Assembly: GCF_001894865.1 (NCBI RefSeq)
Contig: NZ_BCXA01000040.1
Location: 1 to 64,000, forward strand
Length of the DNA: 64,000 nucleotides
Direction of reading: 5' to 3'
Origin: Rhodococcus maanshanensis NBRC 100610
GTDB taxonomy: Bacteria > Actinomycetota > Actinomycetes > Mycobacteriales > Mycobacteriaceae
A model generated the notes under the pieces. That model had not been told where the DNA came from. It saw only the letters and a list, made by a program, of their open reading frames with translations, and searched no databases. A program made the position numbers and the translations under genes. Of this stretch, positions 16,353 through 26,673 are shown piece by piece (position 1 is the first letter of the stretch; each line of letters begins with the position of its first letter).

Positions 16353-16365
16353 CATGCTTAGCATG
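16353..16365. promoter_or_regulatory. 13-bp palindrome upstream of hydrolase gene
   Basis: C-A-T-G-C-T-T-A-G-C-A-T-G is a perfect palindrome around a central base, about 80 bp before the start at 16444. A weaker relative occurs just before the secreted-protein gene (15684-15697). It could be an operator or part of a -10 region; no regulator is assigned. Confidence 0.3.
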
Positions 16366-16443
16366 GAGTCGATCGGAGTACCTGCAGTTTCGACGCCGGA
16401 CCTACCCAGTTGTGGTGTCCGGCCCACACTGTGAGGAGTCCAC

Positions 16444-17334
16444 GTGACAAGCGAGGGAAGTATCCGGGTCGGTGGCCGGACCATCACCTACCTCGAAGCC
16501 GGTGACCCGGGCGGTCCACTCGTGCTGCACAACCACGGGGGACCCTCGAGTCGGCTGGAGGCCGAGCTGTTCGATCGTGGTGCGAAGGCCAACGGGTTGA
16601 GGTTCGTGTGCCCGGATCGGCCGGGCATGGGCGGGTCAGATCCTCAGCCGGGCCGCACCTTCGAGGGCTGGACCGATGATCTCCTGCGGCTGGCCGACTC
16701 CATGGGCGCAGACCGATTCGCGGTGACCGGCTGGTCCGAGGGTGGGCCGTGGGCCCTCGCTGCCGCCGCTTACCTGGAGCCCGCGCGCCTCGCCCACGTC
16801 ACGTGCATTGCCGGTGGCAACTACGGCACGTTCGGAGCGAACTGGGCAGCGAAGTACCTGAGCAGTGTGGACGCGCTGGGCGGTCGCCTTGCGCTTCACT
16901 TCCATCCCGGCTTCACGCTCATGTACGAGCTGCTCGGGATGAGCGCCACGCACTTCGAGGATCGCTACGCGAAGGCCATCACCAAGTCGGTCGGTGCCGC
17001 GGATCGAGAGGTGCTGGCGGGCGAGGAGGTCCTCGGGTTGTTCCTGGGAGCGAGTCGAGAGTGCTTCCGGCAGGGCGCAGGCGGACTAGTGGTCGACGCC
17101 ACGATGCTCTACGTGGCATGGCCGTTCGACATGACCGACGTGGCGCGCCCGGTCCACTTCTGGCAGGGCAGCGCCGACACCCTCGTGCCCGAGGTGATCA
17201 ACAAGACGGTGGCGGACAGGACGCCGGGAGCCATCTGGCACCCGATCAGCGGTGGTGGCCACTTCATCGCCCTCAGTCACGCGAACGACATCCTCGCACT
17301 GGTGGCGGACGATCTTGCGCCGGAGGCGAACTGA
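16444..17334 (+). CDS. Alpha/beta fold hydrolase
   Basis: A 296-aa hydrolase. The oxyanion segment H-N-H-G-G-P-S-S near 29-36, nucleophile elbow G-W-S-E-G-G near 98-103, an acid in G-S-A-D-T-L near 240 and a catalytic histidine in G-G-G-H-F-I near 273 form a complete triad. GTG 16444 has AGGAG at 16432-16436. It converges on gluD with only 9 bp between stops. It resembles proline-iminopeptidase and epoxide-hydrolase-like proteins, but substrate is unknown. Confidence 0.85.
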   Translation: MTSEGSIRVGGRTITYLEAGDPGGPLVLHNHGGPSSRLEAELFDRGAKANGLRFVCPDRPGMGGSDPQPGRTFEGWTDDLLRLADSMGADRFAVTGWSEGGPWALAAAAYLEPARLAHVTCIAGGNYGTFGANWAAKYLSSVDALGGRLALHFHPGFTLMYELLGMSATHFEDRYAKAITKSVGAADREVLAGEEVLGLFLGASRECFRQGAGGLVVDATMLYVAWPFDMTDVARPVHFWQGSADTLVPEVINKTVADRTPGAIWHPISGGGHFIALSHANDILALVADDLAPEAN

Positions 17335-17343
17335 GCCCCCGGG

Positions 17344-18234
17344 TCAGTCGCCGGTGATGTCGATGCCCGGTGCGGCGGCGGCCGCACCGCCGACGGGAAC
17401 CGCGCTCACCTTCCCACGCCTGCCCGTACGCAAACGCTTCTCGACCCGGGTGGCCAGCATCGTCAGCGCCGAGTTCAGCACGATCATGATCGCGGCCACC
17501 ACCAGCAACGCCGGTAGGTAATTGCCGTAGAACGAGCCGAGTTGCTGCCCGGAACGGACCACCTCGATGTAGCCGATGAGGTAACCGAGCGCGGAGTCCT
17601 TCAGCGCGACCACCATCTGGGAGATGATCGCGGGCAACATCGCGGTCACCGCCTGCGGCAGAAGGATGGTCCGCATGATCATGCTCTTGCGCATGCCGAG
17701 CGCCTTCGCGGCCTCGGTCTGGCCCTTCGGGAGCGACCTGATGCCCGCGCGGACGATCTCGGCGATGACCGAGCCGTTGTAGAGCGTCAGTCCGGTGACA
17801 ACCGCCGCGAGTGCCAGGTACTTCGCCTTGAAGACCTGGTAGTCGGCGAACAGCTGGTAGGCGAAGATCATCAGGATCAGCACCGGGATGGCGCGGAACA
17901 GTTCGACGATGAAGCCGGCCGTGCCCCGGATCACCCGATGATCGGACAGTCGGGCGATGCCGAGCACCGCGCCGAGGATCAGCGCGAGCACGATCGAGAT
18001 GGCCGCGGCGATGAGCGTGCCCCGGATGCCGGGGAGCAGGTACGTCGTCCACGAGGTGGAGTCGGTGAAGGGGCTCCATTTCTCGGCGGTGAGCTGGCCC
18101 TTCGCGTCCAGTGCGCGGTAGACGAGGTATCCGACGACGCCGAGCGCCACCGCTACCGCCACCGACAGCAGTCGGTACAGATTGCGAGCCCTCGGGCCGG
18201 GGGCGTCGTAGAGGAGGGTCGGTTCGGCAGTCAT
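17344..18234 (-). CDS. gluD: Glutamate ABC transporter permease GluD
   Basis: A 296-aa inner-membrane permease of the polar amino-acid family (HisM type). It has an N-terminal transmembrane segment near 20-40, then a five-helix core with the [11 protein letters not shown] loop near 185-192, which contacts the ATPase. The ATG overlaps the gluC stop by 4 nt. A small glycine/alanine-rich C-terminal tail follows a basic linker. The order gluA-gluB-gluC-gluD matches C. glutamicum, so glutamate uptake is the likely function; other acidic amino acids are possible. Confidence 0.9.
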   Translation of the reverse strand: MTAEPTLLYDAPGPRARNLYRLLSVAVAVALGVVGYLVYRALDAKGQLTAEKWSPFTDSTSWTTYLLPGIRGTLIAAAISIVLALILGAVLGIARLSDHRVIRGTAGFIVELFRAIPVLILMIFAYQLFADYQVFKAKYLALAAVVTGLTLYNGSVIAEIVRAGIRSLPKGQTEAAKALGMRKSMIMRTILLPQAVTAMLPAIISQMVVALKDSALGYLIGYIEVVRSGQQLGSFYGNYLPALLVVAAIMIVLNSALTMLATRVEKRLRTGRRGKVSAVPVGGAAAAAPGIDITGD

Positions 18235-18911
18235 CGGGCCACCTCCAGCCGCTTGCCCAGATAGCCGAACAGCAGGCCCATCGGCAGGGTCAGGATCACG
18301 AACCCGAGGGCGAAGATGCCGCCGACCACGAAGATCGCGGCCTCGCTCTCGATCATCGTCTTCATCAGCAGCGACGCTTCGGCGACTCCGATCACCGAGG
18401 CGATCGTCGAGTTCTTGGTCAGCGCGATCAGGACGCTGCCCAGGGGCGCGATCACGGACCGGAACGCCTGCGGCAGCACGATCAGTCGGAGGTTCTGCGC
18501 GAAGGTGAGGCCGAGGGAGCGTCCGGCCTCCGCCTGCCCGACGTGCACGGTGTTGATCCCGGCGCGCAGCGACTCGCAGACGAACGCGGCGGTGTACACG
18601 CTCAGGCCCAGGATCGCGAGCCGAATGTTGTTGTCCACCAGGAAGGTCGGTGAGTTCTCCGGGGCCAGGCTGACGCCCATCGTCTGGTACAGGCCGAACG
18701 AGCAGAAGATGATGATCAGCGTCAGGGGGGTGTTGCGGAAGATGGTCACGTAGGCGGTGCCGATCCACCGGGCCACCGGGATGGGGGAGACGCGCATGGC
18801 GGCCAGAATCGTGCCGAGGACGAGCGCGCCCACCGCGGACAGCGCGGTCAGCTTGATCGTCATCCAGAATGCGGAGATCAGTTGATCCCAATACTCACTG
18901 AGTATGTCCAC
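18231..18911 (-). CDS. gluC: Glutamate ABC transporter permease GluC
   Basis: A 226-aa permease with about five transmembrane helices and the EAA-type loop [10 protein letters not shown] near 129-138. Start is GTG 18911. It is separated from gluB by 82 bp containing a very strong hairpin, while gluD overlaps it by 4 nt. The pair forms the membrane channel of the gluABCD importer. Confidence 0.9.
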   Translation of the reverse strand: MDILSEYWDQLISAFWMTIKLTALSAVGALVLGTILAAMRVSPIPVARWIGTAYVTIFRNTPLTLIIIFCSFGLYQTMGVSLAPENSPTFLVDNNIRLAILGLSVYTAAFVCESLRAGINTVHVGQAEAGRSLGLTFAQNLRLIVLPQAFRSVIAPLGSVLIALTKNSTIASVIGVAEASLLMKTMIESEAAIFVVGGIFALGFVILTLPMGLLFGYLGKRLEVAR

Positions 18912-18946
18912 GTGGCCTCTCCCCGGGGCAGATGGTGCGGTGACGG

Positions 18947-18983
18947 CCGCCGACGGGACCGGTCGGACCGGTCCCGTCGGCGG
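18947..18983 (-). terminator. 17-bp perfect hairpin between gluB and gluC
   Basis: Arms 18947-18963 and 18967-18983 are perfectly complementary over 17 bp around a 3-nt loop. It starts 10 bp downstream of the gluB stop. Such intercistronic stems usually end or stabilise binding-protein mRNA so that it exceeds permease mRNA. No T-run follows on the minus strand. Confidence 0.7.
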
Positions 18984-18993
18984 TGGTCGGCGA

Positions 18994-19827
18994 CTAGTAG
19001 CGGTCGACGGTGGGCGGAGCCGGGATCGGGTAGCCGGACGGGCCGACGTTCTTCTCCAGCGAGGCCTTCCAGGAGCCGTCCGCGATCATCTCCTCGATCG
19101 CGTCGTTGATCTTGTTGCGGGTCTCGGTGTCGCCCTTGGCGAGACCGATGCCGTAGTTCTCGGTGGTGAACGGCTGCCCGACCACCTTGAGCTGGCCGGG
19201 GTACTGGGCGGCGTAGCCGGCCAGGATGACCGCGTCGGTCGTCACCGCGTCCACCGCCCCGTTGCGCAGCGCCTCGACGCAGGCCGAGTAGGTGTCGAAC
19301 TCCTGCAGCTGGACTTCCTTGGCGTAGGTGTCCTTGACCTTCTGCGCGGGCGTCGACCCGGTCACCGAGCAGAGCTTCTTGCCGCCGTTGAGGGACTCGG
19401 GGCCGGTGATGTCGGTGTTGTCCGAGCGCACCAGCAGCGACTGGCCGGTGGTCAGGTAGGGGCCCGCGAAGTCGACCTTCTCCTTGCGGGCGTCGGTGAT
19501 CGAGTACGTCGCGACGATGTAGTCGACCTCGCCGTTCTGGATCAGCGTCTCGCGCTGGGCGGAGGGAGATTCCTTGAACGTGATGCCGGAGGCGGGTACG
19601 CCCAGCTTGTCGGCCACGTAGGTGGCGACGTCGACGTCGAAGCCGCTGAACGTGCCGTCCGGATTGCGCAGGCCGAGGCCGGGCTGGTCGTACTTGATGC
19701 CGACGGTGAGCTTGCCGCTCTCGGCGCTCTCCGAGGCGCTCTTCTGCTCGTCGCCGCCGCACGCGGTGGCGACGACGGCGATCGCGACCATGCCGACGCC
19801 GAGTCGTAGTGCGCGATTGATCCTCAT
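18994..19827 (-). CDS. gluB: Glutamate-binding lipoprotein GluB
   Basis: A 277-aa solute-binding lipoprotein. The signal peptide ends in a lipobox V-V-A-T-A-C near residue 23, which anchors the protein outside the membrane. The mature part has family-3 SBP landmarks: L-T-V-G-I-K-Y-D-Q-P-G near 40, F-S-G-F-D-V-D-V-A near 60 and V-D-Y-I-V-A-T-Y-S-I-T near 101. The order gluA-gluB-gluC-gluD supports an acidic amino-acid, most likely glutamate, specificity. Confidence 0.9.
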   Translation of the reverse strand: MRINRALRLGVGMVAIAVVATACGGDEQKSASESAESGKLTVGIKYDQPGLGLRNPDGTFSGFDVDVATYVADKLGVPASGITFKESPSAQRETLIQNGEVDYIVATYSITDARKEKVDFAGPYLTTGQSLLVRSDNTDITGPESLNGGKKLCSVTGSTPAQKVKDTYAKEVQLQEFDTYSACVEALRNGAVDAVTTDAVILAGYAAQYPGQLKVVGQPFTTENYGIGLAKGDTETRNKINDAIEEMIADGSWKASLEKNVGPSGYPIPAPPTVDRY

Positions 19828-19901
19828 GGTGTTCCTCTCTGTGGTCAGAACAGTGGTGACGGGTGGTAGGTCAGGCCGTGAACCCGATGAGGGCCCCGGG
19901 C

Positions 19902-20684
19902 TCAGTGGCCCAGGATCTTGCCGAGGAAGTCCTTGGCGCGGTCGGTCGCCGGTGCGGTGAAGAAGGTCTCGGGATCGGTGTCCTCGACGATCAGGCCGTC
20001 GGCCATGAACAGGACGCGGTTGCCCGCGCGGCGCGCGAACCCCATCTCGTGGGTGACCACGAGCATCGTCATGCCCTCCTTGGCCAGCGAGATCATCACC
20101 TCGAGGACCTCACTGACCATCTCGGGATCCAGCGCGGAGGTGGGCTCGTCGAACAGCATCACCTTGGGGTTCATCGCGAGCGCTCGCGCGATGGCGACCC
20201 GCTGCTGCTGCCCGCCCGAGAGCTGCGCCGGATACTTGTCCGCCTGGTTGGCGATGCCGACCCGTTCGAGCAGTTCCGTCGCCCGCGCCTTGGCCTCGCC
20301 CTTGCTCTTCTTGCGCACCTTCATCGGCCCGAGCATCACATTCTCGAGAATCGTCTTGTGCGCGAACAGGTTGAAGGACTGGAACACCATCCCGACGTCG
20401 GCCCGGAGCGCGGCGAGCGCCCGGCCCTCGGCCGGCAACTCCTTGCCGTCGATCGCGATCGTTCCCGAGTCGATCGGCTCGAGCCGGTTGATCGTCCGGC
20501 ACAGCGTGGACTTGCCGGACCCCGAGGGGCCGAGCACGATCACGACCTGGCCGGTGGGGACCTCGAGGTCGATGTCGCGAAGCACGTGCAGGTCACCGAA
20601 GTGTTTCTGGACCGACTTCATCGAGATCATGGTGGGGGAGTCGGCCACCGAGGTCGTAGCCCCCGATTCACCCGCGTTCGTCAT
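19902..20684 (-). CDS. gluA: Glutamate ABC transporter ATP-binding protein GluA
   Basis: A 260-aa ABC ATPase. Walker A G-P-S-G-S-G-K-S near 56-63, Q-loop F-Q-S-F-N-L-F near 102, signature L-S-G-G-Q-Q-Q-R near 155, Walker B V-M-L-F-D-E-P-T near 178 and H-loop T-H-E-M-G-F are intact. ATG 20684 is chosen; ATG 20630 (M-I-S-M-K-S) is the other plausible start and agrees better with other GluA proteins, but the first 18 residues are not conserved in my memory. It is first in the minus-strand operon, divergent from the truncated haemoglobin gene. Confidence 0.9.
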   Translation of the reverse strand: MTNAGESGATTSVADSPTMISMKSVQKHFGDLHVLRDIDLEVPTGQVVIVLGPSGSGKSTLCRTINRLEPIDSGTIAIDGKELPAEGRALAALRADVGMVFQSFNLFAHKTILENVMLGPMKVRKKSKGEAKARATELLERVGIANQADKYPAQLSGGQQQRVAIARALAMNPKVMLFDEPTSALDPEMVSEVLEVMISLAKEGMTMLVVTHEMGFARRAGNRVLFMADGLIVEDTDPETFFTAPATDRAKDFLGKILGH

Positions 20685-20796
20685 AGCCCAAGACCCTAGG
20701 GGGTCGGGACGGCGCACCGCGACCTTTGCGCGCCGCGCCGCGCCGTGGCCCCGGTAGGTTGGCTGGGCCGAACGCGAGGGGAAGCAAGGAGAGCGC

Positions 20797-21228
20797 ATGA
20801 CCGGGGACCTGACCTGCCGGGCCGACGTGGAGGCCCTGCTCCGGCGTTTCTACGGCCGGGCCCTGGTCGACGAGCTGCTCGCGGAGCCGTTCACCGAGGT
20901 GCGCGAGCAGGGCCTCGAGTCCCACCTTCCGGTGATGTGCGACTTCTGGGAGACGGTGTTGTTCGGCACGGGCACCTACCGCGGCAGCGCGTTCCGGGTG
21001 CACCAGAGGGTCCGCTCGCAGCACCCCTTCGGGGCCGCGCACTTCGATCGCTGGCTCGAGCTGTGGCACCGGACCGTCGACGAGATGTATGCGGGTCCGC
21101 ACGCGGACAGGGCGAAGGTCCAGGGCGCGGGGATCGCGACGTCGATGAACCGGCGGTTGTCGGGGCTGCCGAGCGTGGCGGCGGAGGCACTGCGGCTGGG
21201 TATACCTGGGCCTGCGCCGTCGGCGTGA
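20797..21228 (+). CDS. Group III truncated haemoglobin
   Basis: A 143-aa protein with the 2-on-2 globin pattern: L-L-R-R-F-Y-G near 14-20, [11 protein letters not shown] near 47-57, G-A-A-H-F-D-R-W-L proximal region near 79-87 with the histidine, and a long G/H helix. The length and the absence of the group I/II glycine motifs place it in group III. Roles proposed for this class include NO or oxygen chemistry. An AAGGAGAG-like ribosome site precedes the ATG. Confidence 0.85.
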   Translation: MTGDLTCRADVEALLRRFYGRALVDELLAEPFTEVREQGLESHLPVMCDFWETVLFGTGTYRGSAFRVHQRVRSQHPFGAAHFDRWLELWHRTVDEMYAGPHADRAKVQGAGIATSMNRRLSGLPSVAAEALRLGIPGPAPSA

Positions 21229-21285
21229 GCCGGTCGGCAACGTGGGCGTGCGAGCGGCCCCTGACGGGGCCGTACCCTGGTTGAC

Positions 21286-22836
21286 GTGGACACGATCGAC
21301 CGAGAGACCTCCCCTGCGCACAGCGACATCGACAACGAGGCGACGCGTAGCTACGAGGTACGCACCTTCGGCTGCCAGATGAACGTGCACGACTCCGAGC
21401 GCCTGTCCGGCCTGCTCGAGGACGCCGGCTACACGAAGGCGGCGCCGGGGGCCGAGCCCGACCTGCTGGTGTTCAACACCTGCGCCGTCCGCGAGAACGC
21501 CGACAACAAGCTGTACGGCACCCTCGGCATGCTCCGGCCGACGAAGGCCTCGCATCCGGGCATGCAGATCGCGGTGGGCGGATGCCTGGCGCAGAAGGAC
21601 CGCGAGACCGTGGTCAAGAAGGCGCCGTGGGTGGACGTGGTCTTCGGTACCCACAACATCGGCTCGCTGCCCACCCTGCTCGACCGTGCCCGCCACAACC
21701 AGCGGGCCGAGGTGGAGATCCTCGAGTCCCTCGAGGCCTTCCCGTCCACGTTGCCGGCCAAGCGTGAGTCTGCATACGCGGGCTGGGTGTCCATCTCGGT
21801 CGGCTGCAACAACACCTGCACGTTCTGCATCGTGCCCGCCCTGCGCGGCAAGGAGGTGGACCGGCGCCCCGGCGACATCCTCGCCGAGGTCCAGGCCCTG
21901 GTCGACGAGGGTGTCCTCGAGGTCACCCTGCTAGGGCAGAACGTCAACTCCTACGGCGTCTCCTTCGCCGACCCCGAGGTCCCCCGCGACCGGGGTGCCT
22001 TCGCCGCCCTGCTCAGCGCCTGCGGGAACATCGAGGGACTCGAGCGGGTCCGCTTCACCTCCCCGCATCCCGCCGAGTTCACCGATGACGTGATCGAGGC
22101 GATGGCCACCACCCCCAACGTGTGTCCGCAGCTGCACATGCCGCTGCAGTCGGGCTCCGACCGCGTGCTCAAGGCGATGCGCCGCTCGTACCGCAAGACC
22201 AAGTTCCTCGGCATCATCGAGAAGGTCCGCGCGGCCATGCCGCACGCGGCGATCACCACCGACATCATCGTCGGCTTCCCCGGGGAGACCGAGGAGGACT
22301 TCCAGGAGACCCTCGACGTGGTCCGGCAGGCCCGCTTCACCAGCGCCTTCACCTTCCAGTACTCCAAGCGGCCCGGTACCCCTGCCGCCGAGATGGAGGG
22401 CCAGCTGTCGAAGGCGGTCGTCCAGGAACGCTATGACCGGCTGATCGCGCTGCAGGAGCAGATCACCCTCGAGGAGAACCAGAAGCTGCTGGGTGCCGAG
22501 GTCGAGCTGCTCGTCGCCGCGGGCGAGGGCCGCAAGAACGAGGCGACCCAGAGGATGAGCGGCCGCGCCCGCGACGGCAGGCTCGTGCACTTCCGCCCGG
22601 AGGGCAGGCTCGACTGCGACGTCCGCCCCGGCGACGTGATCACCGCGACGATCACCGGCGCCGCCCCGCACCACCTGATCGCCGACGGCCCTGTGCTCAG
22701 CCACCGCCGCACCAGGGCGGGCGACTCGCACGAACGAGGCATCACCCCCGAGACGCCGCCCATCGGCGTGGGGCTTGGCCTACCGCAGATCGGCGCGCCC
22801 GCGCCGCTGCCAACCGCAACCGGATGTGGAGCATGA
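21286..22836 (+). CDS. miaB: tRNA-2-methylthio-N6-dimethylallyladenosine synthase
   Basis: A 516-aa radical-SAM enzyme adding the methylthio group to i6A37 of tRNA. It has the N-terminal MTTase domain with three cluster cysteines (F-G-C-Q-M-N near 30, N-T-C-A-V near 66, G-G-C-L-A near 101), the radical-SAM C-N-N-T-C-T-F-C near 170-180 and a TRAM domain near 395-460. A 45-residue proline/glycine-rich C-terminal extension follows the TRAM domain. Start GTG 21286. It overlaps the next gene by 4 nt. miaA, which makes the i6A substrate, lies 3.8 kb downstream. Confidence 0.95.
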   Translation: MDTIDRETSPAHSDIDNEATRSYEVRTFGCQMNVHDSERLSGLLEDAGYTKAAPGAEPDLLVFNTCAVRENADNKLYGTLGMLRPTKASHPGMQIAVGGCLAQKDRETVVKKAPWVDVVFGTHNIGSLPTLLDRARHNQRAEVEILESLEAFPSTLPAKRESAYAGWVSISVGCNNTCTFCIVPALRGKEVDRRPGDILAEVQALVDEGVLEVTLLGQNVNSYGVSFADPEVPRDRGAFAALLSACGNIEGLERVRFTSPHPAEFTDDVIEAMATTPNVCPQLHMPLQSGSDRVLKAMRRSYRKTKFLGIIEKVRAAMPHAAITTDIIVGFPGETEEDFQETLDVVRQARFTSAFTFQYSKRPGTPAAEMEGQLSKAVVQERYDRLIALQEQITLEENQKLLGAEVELLVAAGEGRKNEATQRMSGRARDGRLVHFRPEGRLDCDVRPGDVITATITGAAPHHLIADGPVLSHRRTRAGDSHERGITPETPPIGVGLGLPQIGAPAPLPTATGCGA

Positions 22837-23408
22837 GCAAAGACGCGCACGAGGACCCCATCGAGCAGTACCGCAAGGACATCGACGCGGCCGAGCGGAA
22901 GGTGGCCGGGGAGATCGACCCCGGGATGCGCGCGGTCGTCGTCGCGGTGGCCGTGCTGGCGCTGCTGCTCTCGTTCATGCTGCCCCACGCCGGGTCCGCG
23001 AACGGGTGGGACGTGCTGGCGGGCGACGACACCGCCATCGCGGAGTCGATCGCGCTGCCTTCCCGCGTGTTCGTGTGGCTGGCCATGGTGTTCGGTGTCG
23101 GAGTGAGCGTGTTGGCGTTGGTCACCCGGCGCTGGGCGCTGGCCTGGGTCGCGTCGGCGGGCTGCGCGGTGGCCTTCGTGTTCGGCATGCTGGCCATCTG
23201 GTCGCGGCAGACGCTGCCCGCGACCGACCCGGGCGGCGGGCCGGGCATCGGCCTGATCCTCGGCTGGATCGCGGTGCTGGTCCTGACCTTCCACTGGCTG
23301 AAGGTGGTCTGGAGCCGCACCTCCCTGCAGCTCGCCGCGGAGCAGGAACGTAGGCAGCGCACGGCGGAGGCCGAGCAGCGGACGATCTGGGGCGACCAGA
23401 AGGACTGA
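22833..23408 (+). CDS. Conserved membrane protein (Rv2732c-like)
   Basis: A 191-aa protein with four transmembrane helices (about 32-50, 72-92, 98-118, 133-155) and a charged, coiled-coil-like C-terminus ([14 protein letters not shown]). The ATG overlaps the miaB stop (ATGA at 22833-22836), the same coupling as miaB-Rv2732c in mycobacteria. Function unknown. A C-terminal R-T-I-W-G-D-Q tail is typical of this family as I remember it. Confidence 0.8.
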   Translation: MSKDAHEDPIEQYRKDIDAAERKVAGEIDPGMRAVVVAVAVLALLLSFMLPHAGSANGWDVLAGDDTAIAESIALPSRVFVWLAMVFGVGVSVLALVTRRWALAWVASAGCAVAFVFGMLAIWSRQTLPATDPGGGPGIGLILGWIAVLVLTFHWLKVVWSRTSLQLAAEQERRQRTAEAEQRTIWGDQKD

Positions 23409-23462
23409 GTGTCGCGACCGGATCGTCCGGCGCGGCGCCGTCCTTGCCGTCATGCTGGGTCC

Positions 23463-24446
23463 GTGCCCAGTCGCCATCAGGAGATAGTCGCCGCGGACCG
23501 CGCTCTGAGTGCGGTGCCGCCGGGCGCCGGTGCCGCCGCCATGGCCACCGGGATCGTCTCGGTCGCGCTCCATCTGGCGGGTATCGAGTGGTTCTCCAGG
23601 ATCTGGCTGGTCATCGGGATCGGCATCTGGGCGGTGCTCGTCGGCATCTTCCTCTGGCGGCTCGTCGGCGATCGGGCCCGCTGGGAGTCGGAGGCCGACA
23701 CCCCGGCCGCCCTCACCGCGGTCGCGGCGACCACGGTCCTCGGGACCAGGGTCGCCCTGCTCGGCTGGGAGGCAATCGCGGTGCTCGCGCTGTGCCTGGC
23801 CGTCCTGGTGTGGGTGTCGCTGATGCCCGCGGTGATCGGTCACTGGACCGGACCGACCGTCGGGGCGCACTTCCTGCTGTGCGTGGCGACGCAGGGACTG
23901 GTGGTCCTCGGCGCAACCCTCGCGGTCGCGCTGCACAAGCCTTCCCTGACCGCGGTCTCGGGGGCGGTGTTCGTCCTCGGGCTCATCGCCTACGCGGTGG
24001 TCTTCGCCCGCTTCTCGTTCGTGCAGTTCAGGGTCGGGGCGGGTGACCACTGGGTGTGCGCGGGCGGGCTGGCCATCAGCGCTCTCGCTGCGGGCAAGCT
24101 CGTCGTCGCGATGGACGCGGCAGGCTGGAACGGCTGGCCGCACACCGTCATCCGGGTCGGCGCCGTGGTGATCCTGGCCCTTGACCTCGCCGGGTACGTG
24201 GCGCTGGTGATCTGCGAGATGCGGTGGCCCCGGCTCGGATTCGACGTCCGGCGCTGGTCGACCGCGTTCCCGATGGGGATGACCGCCGCGGCAACGATCA
24301 CGGTCGCCGCCGCGATCGGAGCGCCCTGGCTCCGATGGATCGGGCTGGTGCTGATCTGGCCTGCGGTGGCGGTGTGCGTGATCCTGCTGGTGGCCTCGGC
24401 CCGGCACCTGGTGTCCGCGGGAGCCGCGGACACCAGGGCAGGCTAG
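23463..24446 (+). CDS. SLAC1/TDT family (tellurite-resistance/dicarboxylate-type) membrane protein
   Basis: A 327-aa protein with about ten hydrophobic helices. The opening [19 protein letters not shown] matches the TDT family, whose members export or conduct anions such as dicarboxylates, sulfite or tellurite. GTG 23463 is chosen because it starts 16 codons before the family's first conserved helix; GTG 23409 directly after the previous stop is possible. Its TAG stop overlaps the stop of the convergent DUF349 gene (24443-24446). Confidence 0.75.
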   Translation: MPSRHQEIVAADRALSAVPPGAGAAAMATGIVSVALHLAGIEWFSRIWLVIGIGIWAVLVGIFLWRLVGDRARWESEADTPAALTAVAATTVLGTRVALLGWEAIAVLALCLAVLVWVSLMPAVIGHWTGPTVGAHFLLCVATQGLVVLGATLAVALHKPSLTAVSGAVFVLGLIAYAVVFARFSFVQFRVGAGDHWVCAGGLAISALAAGKLVVAMDAAGWNGWPHTVIRVGAVVILALDLAGYVALVICEMRWPRLGFDVRRWSTAFPMGMTAAATITVAAAIGAPWLRWIGLVLIWPAVAVCVILLVASARHLVSAGAADTRAG

Positions 24447-25798
24447 CGACCGTTGACCGCGCCCTCGGCGGCCTCGGCCCACTCGCGCCACTGCTGAGCC
24501 TGGGCCAGTGCCTTCTCCGCGTCCTTGGTCTTGCCCGCGGCGGTCGCCTTCGCGGCCTGGTCCTCGAACTGGGCGACCCGCTCGCGGAACTGGGCGGCCC
24601 TGGCCATCGCCTCGGGATCGGTCCGGCGCCACTGGGAATCGACGGCGTCGCGCACCTGCTTCTCGATCGCGCGCAGCTTGCCCTCGAGATCGTGCATGCG
24701 CTCGCGCGGCACCTTCCCGATGGCGTCCCACTTGTCCTGCAGCTCGCGCAGGGCGGTGCGTGCGGACTCGAGGTCCTTGTCGGGATCGATGTCCGCGTAC
24801 TCGCGCAGCAACGCCTCCTTCGCGGTGGCGTTCTCGTCGAACTCGGCATCGCGCTCCGATGCGGCGGCGTTGCGGGCCGCGAAGAACACGTCCTGGGCGC
24901 CCTTGAACCGCTTCCACAGGGCGTCGTCGGCATCGCGTGGCGCCCGCCCAGCTGCCTTCCATTCGGTCAGCAGGTCGCGGAAGGCCCCCGCGGTCGGGCC
25001 CCAATCGGTGGAGTCCGACAGGGCCTCCGCACGGACGACGAGCTCCTCCTTGACGACCTTCGCGGAGGCGCGGTCGCGGTCGAGTTCCGCGAAATGCGCG
25101 CCACGACGCCGGTTGAACGCCTCCCTGGCCTTCGAGTACCGCTTCCAGAGCGCGTCGTCGACCTTGCGGTCCACCCCGCGGATCGTCTTCCACTCCTCGA
25201 GGATCTCGCGCAGCCGATCGCCCGCGGCCTTCCACTGGGTGGACTCGGCGCCGATCTGCTCGGCCTCGGCGGCGAGCTCCTCCTTGCGGTGGGTGTGCTC
25301 CTCCCGCTCGTGCTCGCGTTCGACCTTCGCGGCCGCGGCGGCCTGGTCGGACTCCGCGACGATCACGTCCAGCCTGCGCGCGAGTGCGTCGACGTCGCCG
25401 ATGACCGCGGCCGTCGGCAGCGACTCCGCGAGCGCGACGGCGGCGGCCTTGGTCTTCTTCGCATCGCCTGCACCCGAGGCGAGCCGGGCCTCCAGCAAGG
25501 CGACCTCGGTGGCCAGGTCGTCGTAACGGCGACCGAAGTGGGCCAGGCCCTCGGCCGCGTCACCGGCCTGCCAGGAACCGATCTGGCGCTCGCCCTCGGC
25601 GGTCTTGACCCAGGCGGTGCCGTCCTCGTCCACCCGGCCGAAGAGGCTGGGGTCGCTCGGCGGTGCCAGGGTCGGCGGATGCGTCACGGCGGGGGCGGGT
25701 CCTGCGGCCGACGGCTTGATCGCGCCGGGCTTCGGTGCTCCGGGCTTGGGTGCTCCGGGCTTGGGGGCGCCTGGCTTGGGTGCGCTGCTGTCGGTCAT
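24443..25798 (-). CDS. DUF349 domain-containing protein with APKPG repeat leader
   Basis: A 451-aa protein. Residues 7-26 hold four A-P-K-P-G repeats and a proline-rich linker runs to about 50. A compact motif ([13 protein letters not shown]) follows, and then a long helical body with several DUF349 repeats (W-K-x-I near 205, [15 protein letters not shown] near 225, L-W-K-R-F-K-G-A-Q near 300). The family is linked to nucleic-acid or replication contexts but lacks a defined activity. M. tuberculosis Rv2731 occupies the same position next to miaB-Rv2732c. Confidence 0.85.
   Translation of the reverse strand: MTDSSAPKPGAPKPGAPKPGAPKPGAIKPSAAGPAPAVTHPPTLAPPSDPSLFGRVDEDGTAWVKTAEGERQIGSWQAGDAAEGLAHFGRRYDDLATEVALLEARLASGAGDAKKTKAAAVALAESLPTAAVIGDVDALARRLDVIVAESDQAAAAAKVEREHEREEHTHRKEELAAEAEQIGAESTQWKAAGDRLREILEEWKTIRGVDRKVDDALWKRYSKAREAFNRRRGAHFAELDRDRASAKVVKEELVVRAEALSDSTDWGPTAGAFRDLLTEWKAAGRAPRDADDALWKRFKGAQDVFFAARNAAASERDAEFDENATAKEALLREYADIDPDKDLESARTALRELQDKWDAIGKVPRERMHDLEGKLRAIEKQVRDAVDSQWRRTDPEAMARAAQFRERVAQFEDQAAKATAAGKTKDAEKALAQAQQWREWAEAAEGAVNGR
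25723..25782 (-). repeat. Four tandem 15-bp units coding APKPG
   Basis: Units at 25723-25737, 25738-25752, 25753-25767 and 25768-25782 differ by one to three bases. They encode the N-terminal repeat of the DUF349 protein and are a candidate site for length variation by slippage. Confidence 0.8.
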
Positions 25799-25959
25799 GA
25801 CTCCTCATCTCTGCCGCGCGTCACGGCTGCCGGTGCGTCGTAGGTCTCGGTGCCACTCGTACGTGTGGGTTCCATTCAACCCGCTGCAAGTGGCCAGGAC
25901 TATTGAAACAGGTCAGACCCCGAAGTCGGGGATTCCGCCGTCGACTACCGTTGCCCAGT

Positions 25960-26673
25960 GTGTTCACCGCCGCGGCTCTCGTCCCCTCGCCACCCCTGCT
26001 GATACCCGAGTTGGCGGGCGGCGCGGCGGCGGAGACGGACGAGCTGCGGGTGGCTTCGAGGGGCGTGGCCGCCCGGCTCGGCGCGTTGGCGACGCGCTGG
26101 ACCGCGATCGGCGTCGGACGCACGGAATGCGAGATCCCGGCGACCGCGGCGGGGACCTTCCGCGGCTACGGGGCGGACGTGCGGGTCGCGCTGTCGCCTG
26201 CCGCTTCGGGTCCGGACCCGGAGCTTCCGCTGGCCGCGCTGATCGCCGGCTGGCTGCGCGCCGCGGCCCCGACCGAGACCGTGGTGGACGCGATCATCGT
26301 GGCCGAGGACACCTCGCCTGTGTACTGCGCCGAGCTCGGCACCCGGCTGCGTGATCGCCTCGAGGCCGACCCGCAGCCCCACGGCGTGCTGGTGATCGCC
26401 GACGGTGCCAGGACGTTGACGGCCAAGGCGCCGGGCTCGTTCGACGAGCGGGCACCCGAGGCCCAGGCCGAACTGGACCGGGCACTGGATTCGGGAGACG
26501 CCGAGTACCTGGCGGAACTCGATCCGGTGGCCTGCCTCGACATCGGGATCGAGGGGCGTGCGGCCTGGCAGGTGCTCGCGGGGCTGTTCGGTGGCGAACC
26601 GAGCGAGTGCCGGACCTACTACCGTGGCGCGCCCTACGGCGTCGGCTACCACGTCGGCATGTGGTTGCCGTGA
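25960..26673 (+). CDS. Class III extradiol dioxygenase subunit B-like protein (Rv2728c-like)
   Basis: A 237-aa protein starting [17 protein letters not shown], the typical first strand of the class III extradiol dioxygenase-like fold. It has no obvious full iron-binding H-H-E set, so catalysis is doubtful. The C-terminal Y-Y[14 protein letters not shown] segment is a strong family mark. GTG 25960 fits the conserved N-terminus. It overlaps miaA by 4 nt (GTGA), as Rv2728c-miaA does in mycobacteria, suggesting a link to tRNA modification or simple operon packing. Confidence 0.82.
   Translation: MFTAAALVPSPPLLIPELAGGAAAETDELRVASRGVAARLGALATRWTAIGVGRTECEIPATAAGTFRGYGADVRVALSPAASGPDPELPLAALIAGWLRAAAPTETVVDAIIVAEDTSPVYCAELGTRLRDRLEADPQPHGVLVIADGARTLTAKAPGSFDERAPEAQAELDRALDSGDAEYLAELDPVACLDIGIEGRAAWQVLAGLFGGEPSECRTYYRGAPYGVGYHVGMWLP

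Noticed and set aside
22431-25235. A 934-codon minus-strand frame over miaB and the following genes
   Set aside because: Repetitive Arg/Gly/Pro/His composition and no family; the true genes there are on the plus strand, and the real minus-strand gene is the DUF349 one.
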